In this document: positions 16,148 to 25,344 of the stretch, in pieces
Position numbering within the stretch: position 1 is the first letter of the stretch
Layout of the letters: each line of letters begins with the position of its first letter
NCBI GenBank assembly: GCA_030424845.1
Contig: JAUHWC010000006.1
Span: forward strand, 1-64,000
DNA length: 64,000 bases
Direction: 5' to 3'
Source: Alphaproteobacteria bacterium
GTDB lineage: Bacteria; Pseudomonadota; Alphaproteobacteria; Sphingomonadales; Sphingomonadaceae
Program-made: the position numbers and the translations under genes
The notes under the pieces: model-generated
What the model was told of the DNA's origin: nothing
Databases searched by the model: none
The model's input: only the letters and a program-made list of their open reading frames with translations

Positions 16148-17677
16148 ATGTCCATGCCTCCCATGCCCGTCGATACATCCATCCTGCCTTCGCTGAAGGA
16201 AGACCTTGCCGCCAGGCCGCGCCAGCTTTTCATCAATGGTGAATTCGTGGATGCGCAGTCGGGTGAAACCTTCGATGTGATCGATCCGGCTACCGGCAAG
16301 GTCTTCGCGCAATCCGCCGCCGGCGATGCGGCAGACGTGGATGCCGCCGTCAAGGCGGCGCGCAAGCGCTTCGACAGCGGCGCATGGTCCGGCATGCCTC
16401 CCGCCCGCCGTGCCCGCATCATGACCAAGCTGGCGGACCTGATCGAAGCCAATGCCAGCCGGATCGCCCTGACAGAGACGCTGGACAACGGCATGCCGCT
16501 GATGATGGGCTATTTCGGCGGGGTCATGGCCGCTTCGGAAACGCTGCGCTACAACGCGGGCTGGGCGACCAAGATCAACGGGGAGACCTTCACCCCGTCC
16601 CACCCGGGCGAATTCCACGCCTATACCTCGCGCGAACCTGTCGGCGTCGTCGGCGGCATCGTGCCGTGGAACTTCCCCTTCGTGATGGGCGTGGCCAAGA
16701 TGGCGCAGGCGCTCGCCGCCGGCTGCACCATCGTGCTGAAACCGGCCGAACAGACCCCGCTTTCCACCGCGATCCTGGGCGAACTGGTGGCAGAGGCGGG
16801 CTTTCCCGAAGGCGCGGTGAACATCGTCACCGGGTTCGGCAAGACGGCCGGCGCCGCGCTGGTCGAACATCCGCTGGTCGACAAGATCTCCTTCACCGGC
16901 TCCACCGTTACCGGCAAGCAGATCGTCCACGCCTGTACCGGCAACCTGAAGCGCGTGACGCTGGAACTGGGCGGCAAGTCGCCCGTGATCATCTTTGCCG
17001 ATGCCGACCTGTCCAAGGCCATCCCCAGTGCCGCCATGGGCATTTTCGGCAATGCCGGGCAGGTCTGTGCCGCAGGTTCGCGCCTGTTCGTGCACGAAAG
17101 CGTGCGCGACGAGGTGCTGGCCGGAATTGCCGGTATTGCCAAGTCGCTCAAGGTCGGTTCCGGCCTTGATCCCGCAACCCAGATGGGCCCGCTGGTCAGC
17201 GATGCCCAGTTCGCCCGCGTGACCGGCTATATCGAAAGCGCACTGGCGGAAGGTGCCAGCATCCATACCGGTGGCGAAAAGGCCAGCGTGGAAGGCAGTG
17301 AGGGCGGCTACTTCATCCAGCCCACCGTTCTGACCGATACCAGGCCCGGCATGAAGGCCGTGGAAGAGGAAATCTTCGGCCCTGTCCTGTCCACCATGAC
17401 CTTCGGCGATGATGACCTGGAAACGGTGGCTGCTGCCGCCAACAACACGCAATACGGCCTCAACGCCTCGGTCTTCACCCGCAACATCTACAACGGCCTG
17501 AAGATGGCCAAGCGCATCCGTTCGGGCATGGTCAACATCAACGGCGCAGGCGGCGGGCCTGACCCGGCAATGCCGCTGGGCGGCTTCAAGCAGTCAGGCT
17601 GGGGCCGCGAGAACGGCCGCGCCGGCGTGGAAGCCTTCACCGAGATCAAGTCGGTTACCGTCAACCTCAACGAGTGA
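16148..17677 (+). CDS. NAD(P)-dependent aldehyde dehydrogenase
   Basis: A 509-residue ALDH superfamily enzyme oxidising an aldehyde to a carboxylate in the cytoplasm. The catalytic set is complete: Asn174 in PWNFP, Lys198 in VLKPAEQTP, Glu273 in LELGGKSP and nucleophile Cys307 in [10 protein letters not shown]. It starts 13 bp after the second GMC gene with an AGGAAA site and clearly belongs to the same operon, so its substrate is probably the aldehyde made by those enzymes. It resembles phenylacetaldehyde/betaine-aldehyde type ALDHs in general features; the exact substrate cannot be read from sequence. Confidence 0.93.
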   Translation: MSMPPMPVDTSILPSLKEDLAARPRQLFINGEFVDAQSGETFDVIDPATGKVFAQSAAGDAADVDAAVKAARKRFDSGAWSGMPPARRARIMTKLADLIEANASRIALTETLDNGMPLMMGYFGGVMAASETLRYNAGWATKINGETFTPSHPGEFHAYTSREPVGVVGGIVPWNFPFVMGVAKMAQALAAGCTIVLKPAEQTPLSTAILGELVAEAGFPEGAVNIVTGFGKTAGAALVEHPLVDKISFTGSTVTGKQIVHACTGNLKRVTLELGGKSPVIIFADADLSKAIPSAAMGIFGNAGQVCAAGSRLFVHESVRDEVLAGIAGIAKSLKVGSGLDPATQMGPLVSDAQFARVTGYIESALAEGASIHTGGEKASVEGSEGGYFIQPTVLTDTRPGMKAVEEEIFGPVLSTMTFGDDDLETVAAAANNTQYGLNASVFTRNIYNGLKMAKRIRSGMVNINGAGGGPDPAMPLGGFKQSGWGRENGRAGVEAFTEIKSVTVNLNE

Positions 17678-17699
17678 TTGCAGCAGGGAGAGCAAGATC

Positions 17700-18218
17700 A
17701 TGTCGCAGATGGACGAAGCCATCATCTACGCCGCCGAGCGCGCCGCCATCGAGGACCTGATGGCGCGTTACCTGTTCGCGCTGGACTGGAACGATTTCGA
17801 CAGTTTCGCCGCCACGCTGACGGAAGACTGCGTGTTCGAATATGCCCGCGGAACCATTGTCGGGCGAGACAACATCGTGGAGGCCATCAAGGGCTTCAAG
17901 GAACGCATCGTCGAAATCTACTGCGATGTGGACGGCAATCCCGGCGTGCTGCGCCACGTGCTGGGCCAGACCGTGATCCGGGTGGAGGGCGATCGGGCAT
18001 GGACGCGCGCCTTCTGGCACGAAATGTCCAACGATGGCCCGCGCAACAAGCACGACAGGCTTACTCCCACCGTGGGCAGCTTCGGCATCTACGAGGACGA
18101 ATTGGTGAAGCGGGACGGCACGTGGCTGTTCTGCAGCCGTCGTATCCTCAACGAATTCCTGCCCGGCCGGGAGTCGAGCAAGGAAAACCCGGTGCTTGCA
18201 ATGGATGCCGCCAGCTGA
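17700..18218 (+). CDS. SnoaL-like (NTF2 fold) protein
   Basis: A 172-residue cytoplasmic protein of the SnoaL-like/NTF2 superfamily: RAAIEDLMARYLFALDWNDF at residues 14-33 is the usual first helix with the D-W-D pattern, followed by LTEDCVFEY and GRDNIVEAIKGF. This fold supports cofactor-free isomerases, hydrolases and lyases; the sphingomonad diarylpropane lyase LdpA belongs to it. It is the last gene of the GMC-GMC-ALDH operon, 22 bp after the ALDH with a GGGAGAGCAAG site. A lyase or dehydratase role in the same pathway is inference. A small protein of this fold could also be non-catalytic. Confidence 0.85.
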   Translation: MSQMDEAIIYAAERAAIEDLMARYLFALDWNDFDSFAATLTEDCVFEYARGTIVGRDNIVEAIKGFKERIVEIYCDVDGNPGVLRHVLGQTVIRVEGDRAWTRAFWHEMSNDGPRNKHDRLTPTVGSFGIYEDELVKRDGTWLFCSRRILNEFLPGRESSKENPVLAMDAAS

Positions 18219-18229
18219 TCGCTTGTTGA

Positions 18230-18763
18230 TCAGGCCGGTGGCCCGGGATCGGGCAGCCCTTCATCGAGCCTGCCCATCAGCATCCTGAGGAAGTCATTCA
18301 CCGTGTCCAGCATCTCGGGCGGCACATCCTCGAGAAGCCGGGCGCGGTAGACCTCGGCGACGCCGAATATCTCGTCCAGCGCTTCGCGTCCGCGCGCGGT
18401 CAGCCGCAGCTTCTTGCTGCGCCGGTCATCGGGATCGGCCAGCCGTTCCACCAGGCCATCCTTCTCCAGCGTATCGAGCATGCGCGTGAGCGTTGGCCCC
18501 TCGATCCGCAAACGCCTGGCGATATCCACCTGGGCCGGAAGCGCGGGAGAATTGGCAATCGCGGCCAGTGCTTCCATCCTCGCCGAGCTCTGGTCGATCC
18601 GGCGCAGTTGTTCGTCAAGCAGGGAACGCCAGCGCCGCGCGGCCAGGACCAGTTGCACCGTCAGCAGGATTTCCGCCGCGTCTTCGTAATCCTCGTAGAT
18701 GTCGAGGATGCTTGCGGGCTGCCCCTTTCCCGAAGGACGGCTGGCGGGCTTGTTCGATGTCAT
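18230..18763 (-). CDS. MarR family transcriptional regulator
   Basis: A 177-residue winged-helix regulator. The core is seen as ALAAIANSPALPAQVDIARRL, then RIEGPTLTRMLDTLEKDGLVERL and the wing PDDRRSKKLRLTARGREAL, all classic MarR. The ATG at 18763 is chosen over an upstream start because the extra N-terminal residues are not MarR-like. It is convergent with the SnoaL gene and divergent from the DUF3604 operon. A perfect 13-bp dyad lies in the divergent gap and is a candidate binding site. Confidence 0.88.
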   Translation of the reverse strand: MTSNKPASRPSGKGQPASILDIYEDYEDAAEILLTVQLVLAARRWRSLLDEQLRRIDQSSARMEALAAIANSPALPAQVDIARRLRIEGPTLTRMLDTLEKDGLVERLADPDDRRSKKLRLTARGREALDEIFGVAEVYRARLLEDVPPEMLDTVNDFLRMLMGRLDEGLPDPGPPA

Positions 18764-18903
18764 AGGCGGTCCGATTTGCCACTGGCCCGTGAAGGCCCCT
18801 CCATTCCCCTGGTCGGCATGCCCTAATACGCACAGGGCTGCGCGTGAAGTGGCTGGCCGCAATTAATACCTCTCGGATAGCTGCGAGACAGGCCGTTTGC
18901 GTC

Positions 18904-18916
18904 ACATTGACAATGT
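18904..18916. promoter_or_regulatory. Perfect dyad overlapping a possible -35 box
   Basis: ACATTG and CAATGT form a perfect inverted repeat around a single A in the gap between the MarR-type gene and the DUF3604 gene. It overlaps TTGACA (18907-18912), a consensus -35 hexamer, with a weak CATTCT 17 bp downstream. A repressor bound here could block transcription of the DUF3604 operon. A second, looser repeat (TCTCG at 18871, CGAGA at 18884) lies nearby. Confidence 0.45.
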
Positions 18917-18986
18917 CCGACCCTGACAGCATTCTGTGCTTGGAGAGGGCCTTCCGGGCAGGACGGGAGGCAAAGGAGCAAGCGGG

Positions 18987-20873
18987 ATGGAAGAGAGGCA
19001 ACACGGCAAGGCGGGCAAGTGGTTTGCACGGTTGGCGGCAGGGGCGGCAGCAGTCTCTGCCCTGGCGCTGGTCCCGGCCACGCAAATCGTGGCGCAGGGT
19101 GAAGGTCGCAGCCCGACGGAACTGTTCTGGGGCGAACTGCACCTGCATTCAAACCACTCGCTGGACGCCTACATCACCGATAACACCATGGTCACGCCCG
19201 ACATGGCTTATCGCTATGCGCGCGGCATTCCGATCGAACAGCCGGGCCTTGACCGCAAGATCCAGATCCGTCGCCCGCTCGACTTCATGGCGGTGACCGA
19301 CCACGCCGAGATGATGGGCCTGTTCACCCTGCTCAACAGGGCGGACGAAACGCTGACCTCGACGCCATGGGGTCGCCGCGCACTGGCGGCCCATATCCAG
19401 GACCCGGGCCGCAACGGCGCAATGAGCGTGACAACGGCAGGCATGGCCGGCCCGCCGGCTCCCGAATTGCAGGAGATGATGAGCCAGATCCAGTCCGATG
19501 CCGTGCGCACCGCGGCATGGGCGGTTGAGATCGAGGCAGCAGAGCGCAACTACATCCCCGGCACCTTCACCACGATGTTCGGCTGGGAATGGTCTTCGGT
19601 GGTCGATGGCGGCAAGAACCTGCACCGCATCGTCGTGGCGAATACCGATGCAGAAGGCGCGGCCAGCTTCATTCCCTACTCCAGCCAGGACAGCCAGCGC
19701 CCGGAAGACCTGTGGAACTGGCTTTCCAACACTCGTGACCGCACGGGCATCGATTTCATTGCCATCCCGCACAATTCCAACATTTCCGGCGGGCTGATGT
19801 TCCAGATGACGGATAGCGACGGGCGGCCCATTTCCGCTGCCTATGCCCGCGCGCGGCAGACATGGGAGCCGCTGGTGGAAGTGACCCAGGCGAAGGGCAC
19901 GTCCGAAGTCCATCCCGAAATCGCTCCCAATGACGAATTCGCCGACTTCGAAATCCGCCGCAAGCTGCTGATCGGCCAACCCACACCCGCCGATGCGGGC
20001 GACTATGCCCGGTCCGCCCTCTTGCGCGGGCTGCAGATCCAGCGGCGCACCGGCGTGAATCCCTACAATTTCGGCATGATCGGCTCGACCGACAGCCACA
20101 CCGGCCTCACTTCGGTGCAGGAAAGCGACTTCTACGGAAAGCTGGTGTCCGACATTCCCTTGAGCGAACACGTGATCGGCCCGCGCCCGGTAATCTTCCC
20201 GGCTTGGGAGATGGGGGCATCCGGCCGGGTCGCCGCCTGGGCGGACGAGAACACCCGCGAAGGCATTTTCGCGGCCCTGAAGCGCAAGGAAGTCTATGCC
20301 ACCACGGGCCCCCGCATCGCGCTGCGTATGTTCGGCGGTTTCAACTTTGCCGCCGCTGATGCGGATGCCCGCGATATCGCCGCAGTCGGCTATGCCCGCG
20401 GCATTCCAATGGGTGGAGACCTGACGGCAGCACCGGCCGGGCGCGCGCCCAGCCTGCTGATCCACGCAGCGAAGGACCCGCTGTCCGGCAACCTTGACCG
20501 GGTGCAGGTGGTGAAAGGCTGGATCGATGCCCGCGGCGAAGCGCATGAGCGGATCTATGACGTAGCCTGGTCCGGCGACCGCCGGATCGGTGCTGACGGA
20601 AAGCTGCCCGCGGTCGGCAATACGGTGGACCTCGAAACAGGCCTCTATTCCAACTCCATCGGTGCGGTACAGCTTGCCACCGTGTGGACGGACCCAGATT
20701 TCGACCCCGAGCAGCTGGCATTCTATTATGTCCGCGTGCTGGAAATCCCCACCCCGCGTCATTCGCTGTTCGATGCCATCGCCCTTGGCATCGACGTTGC
20801 GGAAACCGGCCAGCCGGCAACCATCCAGGAGCGCGCCTACTCCTCGCCGATCTGGTATACGCCCAGCCGCTGA
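18987..20873 (+). CDS. DUF3604 domain protein, exported PHP-like metalloprotein
   Basis: A 628-residue protein counted from the ATG at 18987, which has AAAGGAG nine bases upstream. Residues 14-38 are a signal peptide (ending IVAQ). The DUF3604 signature is FWGELHLHSNHSLDA (His52-Leu-His54-Ser), DFMAVTDHAEMMG and GSTDSHTG, with metal-ligand-like His and Asp residues as in PHP phosphoesterases. The reaction of the family is not established. It is followed by a membrane parvulin and a HupE-type protein, a set I recognise as recurrent in marine and sphingomonad genomes. Location: periplasm. Confidence 0.88.
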   Translation: MEERQHGKAGKWFARLAAGAAAVSALALVPATQIVAQGEGRSPTELFWGELHLHSNHSLDAYITDNTMVTPDMAYRYARGIPIEQPGLDRKIQIRRPLDFMAVTDHAEMMGLFTLLNRADETLTSTPWGRRALAAHIQDPGRNGAMSVTTAGMAGPPAPELQEMMSQIQSDAVRTAAWAVEIEAAERNYIPGTFTTMFGWEWSSVVDGGKNLHRIVVANTDAEGAASFIPYSSQDSQRPEDLWNWLSNTRDRTGIDFIAIPHNSNISGGLMFQMTDSDGRPISAAYARARQTWEPLVEVTQAKGTSEVHPEIAPNDEFADFEIRRKLLIGQPTPADAGDYARSALLRGLQIQRRTGVNPYNFGMIGSTDSHTGLTSVQESDFYGKLVSDIPLSEHVIGPRPVIFPAWEMGASGRVAAWADENTREGIFAALKRKEVYATTGPRIALRMFGGFNFAAADADARDIAAVGYARGIPMGGDLTAAPAGRAPSLLIHAAKDPLSGNLDRVQVVKGWIDARGEAHERIYDVAWSGDRRIGADGKLPAVGNTVDLETGLYSNSIGAVQLATVWTDPDFDPEQLAFYYVRVLEIPTPRHSLFDAIALGIDVAETGQPATIQERAYSSPIWYTPSR

Positions 20874-20887
20874 ACGGTGCGCCAGCC

Positions 20888-21805
20888 ATGACTATCCTGC
20901 GCCTGTTCCTGCGGGAGCCACTTGCCCATTTCGTGCTGCTGGGCGGCCTGCTGTTCGCCGCGTGGTCCTTCCTGAACCCGGATGATTCCCTGGACGCGGA
21001 TTCGCGCGTGATCACCGTCGACCGCGAACAGCTGCTCACCTTCCTGCAATACCGCAACGCCGCATTCGAGCCCGGCTACTTCGAGGCCCAGTTTGACGCG
21101 ATGAGCGATGAACAGCGCGCCTTGCTGGCACAGAACTTCGTGCGCGAGGAGGCAATGGCACGCGAAGCAATGGCGCTGGGGCTGGACGAGAATGACTATG
21201 TCATCCGCCGCCGCCTGATCCAGAAGATCGAATACCTCGTGACCGATGTGGATCTCGATCCGGAGCCGCCCAGCGAAGAGGCGCTGCGCAACTATTATGA
21301 CGAAAACCTAGACGATTTCCGGCAGGATGCGGAATTCACCTTCACCCACGTGTTCATCGATGCAGAGCGCGATCACCCCGGCGGGCTGGCAGCCGAGGCG
21401 CAGCGTGTCCTGGCCAGCCTGCGCCGCGCCGATGCGGGTTTCAACGATGCCGGCCTCTCTGGCGACCGCTTTCCCTACCAGCGCAACTATGTGCGACAGT
21501 TCCTGCGACCTGTGGCAAACGACTTCGGCCCCGAGTTCGCATCCAGCCTGGCGCAGCTCCAGCCCGGCGAAACCTGGCAGGGACCGATCGCCTCGAGTTT
21601 CGGCCTGCACCTGGTAATGCTGACAGACCGCACGGCAGCACGCGTCCCCGATTTTGCCGAAGTGCGCGAAGTGGTGCGCGAAGCGGTGCTGGAGCGACGC
21701 CGCACCGACACGCGCGAGGCGCTGCTCGATGAACTCGTCGAACAGTATGACGTGCGCTACGAAGGCGTGCCTTCGCCCGCCATCATCGATAACGGCGAAA
21801 GCTGA
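20888..21805 (+). CDS. Membrane-anchored parvulin-type peptidyl-prolyl isomerase
   Basis: A 305-residue protein counted from the ATG at 20888, 14 bp after the DUF3604 stop. One membrane helix (HFVLLGGLLFAAWSFL) at about residues 14-30 anchors it, with the rest in the periplasm. Helical SurA/PpiD-type N-domain (QNFVREEAMAREAMALGLDE) precedes a parvulin-like rotamase region (FTFTHVFID and PGETWQGPIASSFGLHLVML). It probably helps fold the secreted DUF3604 protein or the next membrane protein. It is shorter than PpiD and lacks a second rotamase domain. Confidence 0.82.
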   Translation: MTILRLFLREPLAHFVLLGGLLFAAWSFLNPDDSLDADSRVITVDREQLLTFLQYRNAAFEPGYFEAQFDAMSDEQRALLAQNFVREEAMAREAMALGLDENDYVIRRRLIQKIEYLVTDVDLDPEPPSEEALRNYYDENLDDFRQDAEFTFTHVFIDAERDHPGGLAAEAQRVLASLRRADAGFNDAGLSGDRFPYQRNYVRQFLRPVANDFGPEFASSLAQLQPGETWQGPIASSFGLHLVMLTDRTAARVPDFAEVREVVREAVLERRRTDTREALLDELVEQYDVRYEGVPSPAIIDNGES

Positions 21806-22815
21806 TGCGCAACCTGCTGCTCGCCCTGCTGGTGGCACTCACGGCCTTGCTGCCCGCCCTGCCCGCGTCCGCCCATGATGCCCGGCCCGTCTCCGTGCTC
21901 ATACGCGAGCTTCCGGGTGAGCGATTTGCCTTGCGCGTTCGTGCGCCGGACTCCGTCGCTTTCGACAATCGCCCGCAACTGCTGCCGCCGGATGGTTGTT
22001 CGGCTGTGACTATCGGCGCTCCGACAGACCCGGTGCAGCCTTCGGAGATGGTGGTCCATTGCCCCGGCGGGGTCGCGGGGAAGAGTTTCCGGCTGGATTT
22101 CCCCATCTACAATCCCTCGCTCTCCGCGCTGTACCGGTTGGAACGGCTTGGTGGTGAACCCCTGGTGCAATTGCTGCCGCCCAGCGAAGCGGCATGGGAA
22201 GTCCCGCTGGAGCCATCGCGTTGGGAGGTGGCGGGTGACTATTTCCGGCTGGGGGTGGAACATATTTTCGGTGGGCTGGATCACCTGCTGTTCGTGGTCG
22301 GCCTGTTGCTGATTTCCGGTACCTGGCGCCGCTCGCTGCTGGCGCTGACCGGCTTCACGGTTGCCCATTCAGTCACCCTGGCGCTTTCCGTGCTTGACCT
22401 CGTGCGCTTGCCCACGCCGCCGGTGGAGGCCGTCATTGCATTGTCGATCCTGTTCCTTGCGCTGGAAATCCTGCGTGGAGACAGGAGCAGCGTGACTTTC
22501 CGCTATCCCGTCCTCGTCGCCTCGCTGTTCGGCCTCCTCCATGGCTTCGGCTTTGCCAGCGTGCTGCGCGATATCGGCGTTCCGGGAAGCGAGATTGCCA
22601 CGGCCCTGCTCTCCTTCAACCTAGGCGTCGAGGCCGGACAGGTGGTGTTCGTGCTCGCATGCCTTGGCGTGGTTGCGCTGCTGTCCATGATCGCCGCCCG
22701 GACACCGCGCCTCGGGACCATGGCAGCACCTGCTCGGGCAACGAGGCTCGCCGCCTACGCGCTGGGGACGATTGCAATGTTCTGGTTGTTCGAGCGGGTC
22801 AGCGCCTTCGCCTGA
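21805..22815 (+). CDS. HupE/UreJ family membrane protein
   Basis: A 336-residue protein with an N-terminal signal peptide (to about residue 23), a periplasmic beta-rich domain of about 125 residues, then six to seven membrane helices of the HupE/UreJ_2 type. Conserved family motifs are VEHIFGGLDHLLFV, GFTVAHSVTLAL, GLLHGFGFA and FNLGVEAGQV, rich in His and Asp facing the membrane, as in metal permease relatives. Start and preceding stop overlap (TGATG). Role is unknown; nickel or other metal transport is proposed for relatives. It ends the DUF3604-parvulin-HupE operon. Confidence 0.88.
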   Translation: MRNLLLALLVALTALLPALPASAHDARPVSVLIRELPGERFALRVRAPDSVAFDNRPQLLPPDGCSAVTIGAPTDPVQPSEMVVHCPGGVAGKSFRLDFPIYNPSLSALYRLERLGGEPLVQLLPPSEAAWEVPLEPSRWEVAGDYFRLGVEHIFGGLDHLLFVVGLLLISGTWRRSLLALTGFTVAHSVTLALSVLDLVRLPTPPVEAVIALSILFLALEILRGDRSSVTFRYPVLVASLFGLLHGFGFASVLRDIGVPGSEIATALLSFNLGVEAGQVVFVLACLGVVALLSMIAARTPRLGTMAAPARATRLAAYALGTIAMFWLFERVSAFA

Positions 22816-22892
22816 ACACTGCGTGCTGTCCTGGCCTCGTTTCATCGATGACGAAGTGCTCGCGCGCTGGCACCAGCACCCTGGAAGCCGCG

Positions 22893-24188
22893 TCAGGCAG
22901 GTTTTCGGGCGAATATTCCGAAGCCGGTAATCACGGCATAGCAAAGCGCCGGAAGGGTCAATGCGATGGCGAGATTGCCACCCGTTGCATCGGCAAGCGC
23001 CCCGAAAGCGAGTGGGACGATCGCTCCGCCGCAGATAGCGACATTGATGATGCCGGACCCGTCAGCCGCGCGCGGCCCCAGTTTCTCGCAGGCGAGGCTG
23101 AATATGGTGGGGAACATGATCGAGTTCATCAGGCCGGTTGCCAGCAGGGTATAGCCCGCCAGTTCTCCTGTCGTATTGGCCGAGATCGCGATCAGCGCGA
23201 TTGCGCCTGTTGCCACGCCGGCAAGGATCAGGCCGGGGCTGACAAAGCGCATCACCAGCGACCCGATGAAGCGACCGACCATCGCCCCGCCCCAATAGAG
23301 GCTGATCATCCAGCCCACGGCGGCTTCCGGCTGGCCCAGGACACGCTCTTCCATAAGGTAGTTGACGATGATCGAGCCGATCGCGACCTCTGCCCCGACG
23401 TAGAGGAAGATGCACAGCGCGCCATAGCCGAACCGGCCGCGTTTCAGCAGGTCAAGCCCCGCAAACCCGCTTGAAGCTTCATGCTGCTCGCCCTGCAACC
23501 GGTTTCGGAAAGACCAGACAACGGCAGCGACAATGGCGATTGCGATGGCAAGGCCAAGGTATCCCTGCCAGATCGCCTCGCTTTCCGCCTGGCGATAGGC
23601 CAACAACTCAGCGCCCGAAAGCTGGTCTGCGGTCACGGTCGCCAGCGAGCCGAGGATCAGCATGGCCCCGAAATAGGGAAAGATCGTGGTCCCCAGCGAA
23701 TTGAACGCCTGCGCGAAGGTGAGCCGGCTGTGTGCGGTCCTTGCCGGGCCGAGCAGGCTGATGAGCGGGTTCGCCACCACCTGTACCACGACAACCCCGC
23801 TGGCGAGGATGAAATAGGCGAACAGGAAAACCCAGTAGGTCGCCGTCTGGCTGGCAGGGATGAACAGCAGGCAGCCGACCATCATTGTCGCCAGCCCGAA
23901 CACCGCGCCGCGCATGTAGCCGATACGTTTGACCAGCTTGGCCCCGGGAATACCGATGACCGCATAAGCCGCAAAGAAGCAGAACTGCACCAGCATCGCC
24001 TGGGTGTAGTTGAGCGTGAACAGCTCCTTCAGCTTCGGGATGATCACGTCATTCAGGCTGGTGATACCGCCAAAGATGAAGAACAGGGCAAAGACGAAAT
24101 ACTGCAGGCCCGGGGCGTTGATGTGCTGCCCTTCATCCTCGACCGGATTGGGATCGGTGCTCAAGGCCAGATCGGGTGCCAGTGCCAT
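22893..24188 (-). CDS. FucP-type sugar MFS transporter
   Basis: A 431-residue glucose/galactose/fucose-type MFS symporter, counted from the ATG at 24188. Signature parts are FFIFGGITSLNDVIIPKLK in helix 1, QVVANPLISLLG, and LTFAQAFNSLGTTIFPYFG. It is a paralogue of the gene at 2536-3813. It stands alone on the minus strand: convergent with the HupE gene and 127 bp downstream of the acyltransferase-like gene, with which it could be cotranscribed. Substrate unknown. Confidence 0.92.
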   Translation of the reverse strand: MALAPDLALSTDPNPVEDEGQHINAPGLQYFVFALFFIFGGITSLNDVIIPKLKELFTLNYTQAMLVQFCFFAAYAVIGIPGAKLVKRIGYMRGAVFGLATMMVGCLLFIPASQTATYWVFLFAYFILASGVVVVQVVANPLISLLGPARTAHSRLTFAQAFNSLGTTIFPYFGAMLILGSLATVTADQLSGAELLAYRQAESEAIWQGYLGLAIAIAIVAAVVWSFRNRLQGEQHEASSGFAGLDLLKRGRFGYGALCIFLYVGAEVAIGSIIVNYLMEERVLGQPEAAVGWMISLYWGGAMVGRFIGSLVMRFVSPGLILAGVATGAIALIAISANTTGELAGYTLLATGLMNSIMFPTIFSLACEKLGPRAADGSGIINVAICGGAIVPLAFGALADATGGNLAIALTLPALCYAVITGFGIFARKPA

Positions 24189-24315
24189 TCTCTTGATCCC
24201 CTTCCCCGGCCAAATGCACAAGTGTGCGGCCGCCTTGCGCCTCGTTGCGGGCCCTGCGTTGTCACAGGGCTATGCCAGGCAAGCCTGCTTGGCAACAAGC
24301 AGGCCCACTCAGTTC

Positions 24316-25344
24316 CTAGGCGACGAGCCCGCGTTGGTCCGCCATGCCCATGGCGGCAAGGATCGATTCAGCATCCTGCCTCGCACGGAAATCCTGCTTG
24401 CTCGCCATCCCCCGCCAGTTTGCAGGGATCAGCGACTGCGCAACCGCACCTCCCAGCGTCGTGCCGGGACCAAGGATCACGAACAGGTCCGGCGCAAACT
24501 CGCGCGCCGCCACCGCCAGCGCACGGGTGAAGTCGTAGGGCTGGGTCACCTGGTGGCCCAGCGTGTAGTCATGCAGCGCCTCGGTATCGCTGGCTCCCGG
24601 CCACCAGATCGCTCCGCGCCCGTCGATCATCGGCAGGTCAGGCTGGCCGAAAAGGTCGGCAGGCAGGCTGGCCCTGCCCTTTGCGGCGACCGGTTCCTGC
24701 AATGGCGTGTGAAATGCCGCGTGATTACCAAGGCGCATCGGGAAACGGCCCTGCACAGGCTCGACTGCGCTTTCGAAAGCAGCGAGCCCGGCAGCATTTC
24801 CTGCAAGCACGAGCATGCCGCCAAGGTCGATCGAAAGGTGGAGTTCGCATTCCGCCGAAGCGCCGATGCGGGCGACAAGATCGAGCAATTCAGCCTTGCG
24901 TTGGGGTTTGGGAACCCAGTCATCATCCATCCATGGGTGGATCAGCTGGCCACCGATCAGCGCCTCCTGCATCAAGGTGCCCATGGTGTTGGCGACCTTG
25001 AAACCATCTGCGGCTGACAGGGCGCCGCCGCAAGCCAGCGCACTGTACCAACCCATCGAATTGCCGGTGACGGCCACGACCTCTATCCTCTCGCGGTCGA
25101 TGCAGAGGAAATCGCCATAGGAAGCGGCGAAGATCAGTCCCGAGGCATTGTCGCCCCGGGTGTGCTTGGCCATCGAGAATCGCCCTGCACCATCAAGCGC
25201 GGAGAGGGTTTCCTGCCCTGCGGCTTCTCGCTGCGCATCGAAGGCGGCAAGCAGCGCGGCATCCGGGAAGTGCTGGCCAAGGTATCCCAGTTCCGGCGCA
25301 TTATAGGTCCCGCGCCCCGGGCAGATGACGACAGCGGTGGTCAT
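24316..25344 (-). CDS. ACP malonyltransferase-like acyltransferase (MdcH/FabD type)
   Basis: A 342-residue alpha/beta acyltransferase. The serine nucleophile is S96 in TGNSMGWYSAL (GxSxG), and the catalytic His is H212 in NHAAFHTPLQ, as in malonyl-CoA:ACP transferases and the epsilon subunit of malonate decarboxylase. The ATG at 25344 overlaps the stop of the E1 gene (ATGA), so the proteins are made together. No acyl carrier protein, ketosynthase or malonate-decarboxylase gene is nearby, so the acceptor is unclear. Substrate specificity cannot be read with certainty. Confidence 0.75.
   Translation of the reverse strand: MTTAVVICPGRGTYNAPELGYLGQHFPDAALLAAFDAQREAAGQETLSALDGAGRFSMAKHTRGDNASGLIFAASYGDFLCIDRERIEVVAVTGNSMGWYSALACGGALSAADGFKVANTMGTLMQEALIGGQLIHPWMDDDWVPKPQRKAELLDLVARIGASAECELHLSIDLGGMLVLAGNAAGLAAFESAVEPVQGRFPMRLGNHAAFHTPLQEPVAAKGRASLPADLFGQPDLPMIDGRGAIWWPGASDTEALHDYTLGHQVTQPYDFTRALAVAAREFAPDLFVILGPGTTLGGAVAQSLIPANWRGMASKQDFRARQDAESILAAMGMADQRGLVA

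Noticed and set aside
19149-20762. 537-codon frame antisense to the DUF3604 gene
   Set aside because: No recognisable domain and no ribosome site; the DUF3604 motifs on the plus strand explain the region.
22840-22892. Terminator between the convergent HupE and sugar-transporter genes
   Set aside because: Only a short GCTGG/CCAGC pairing is visible, too weak to call.
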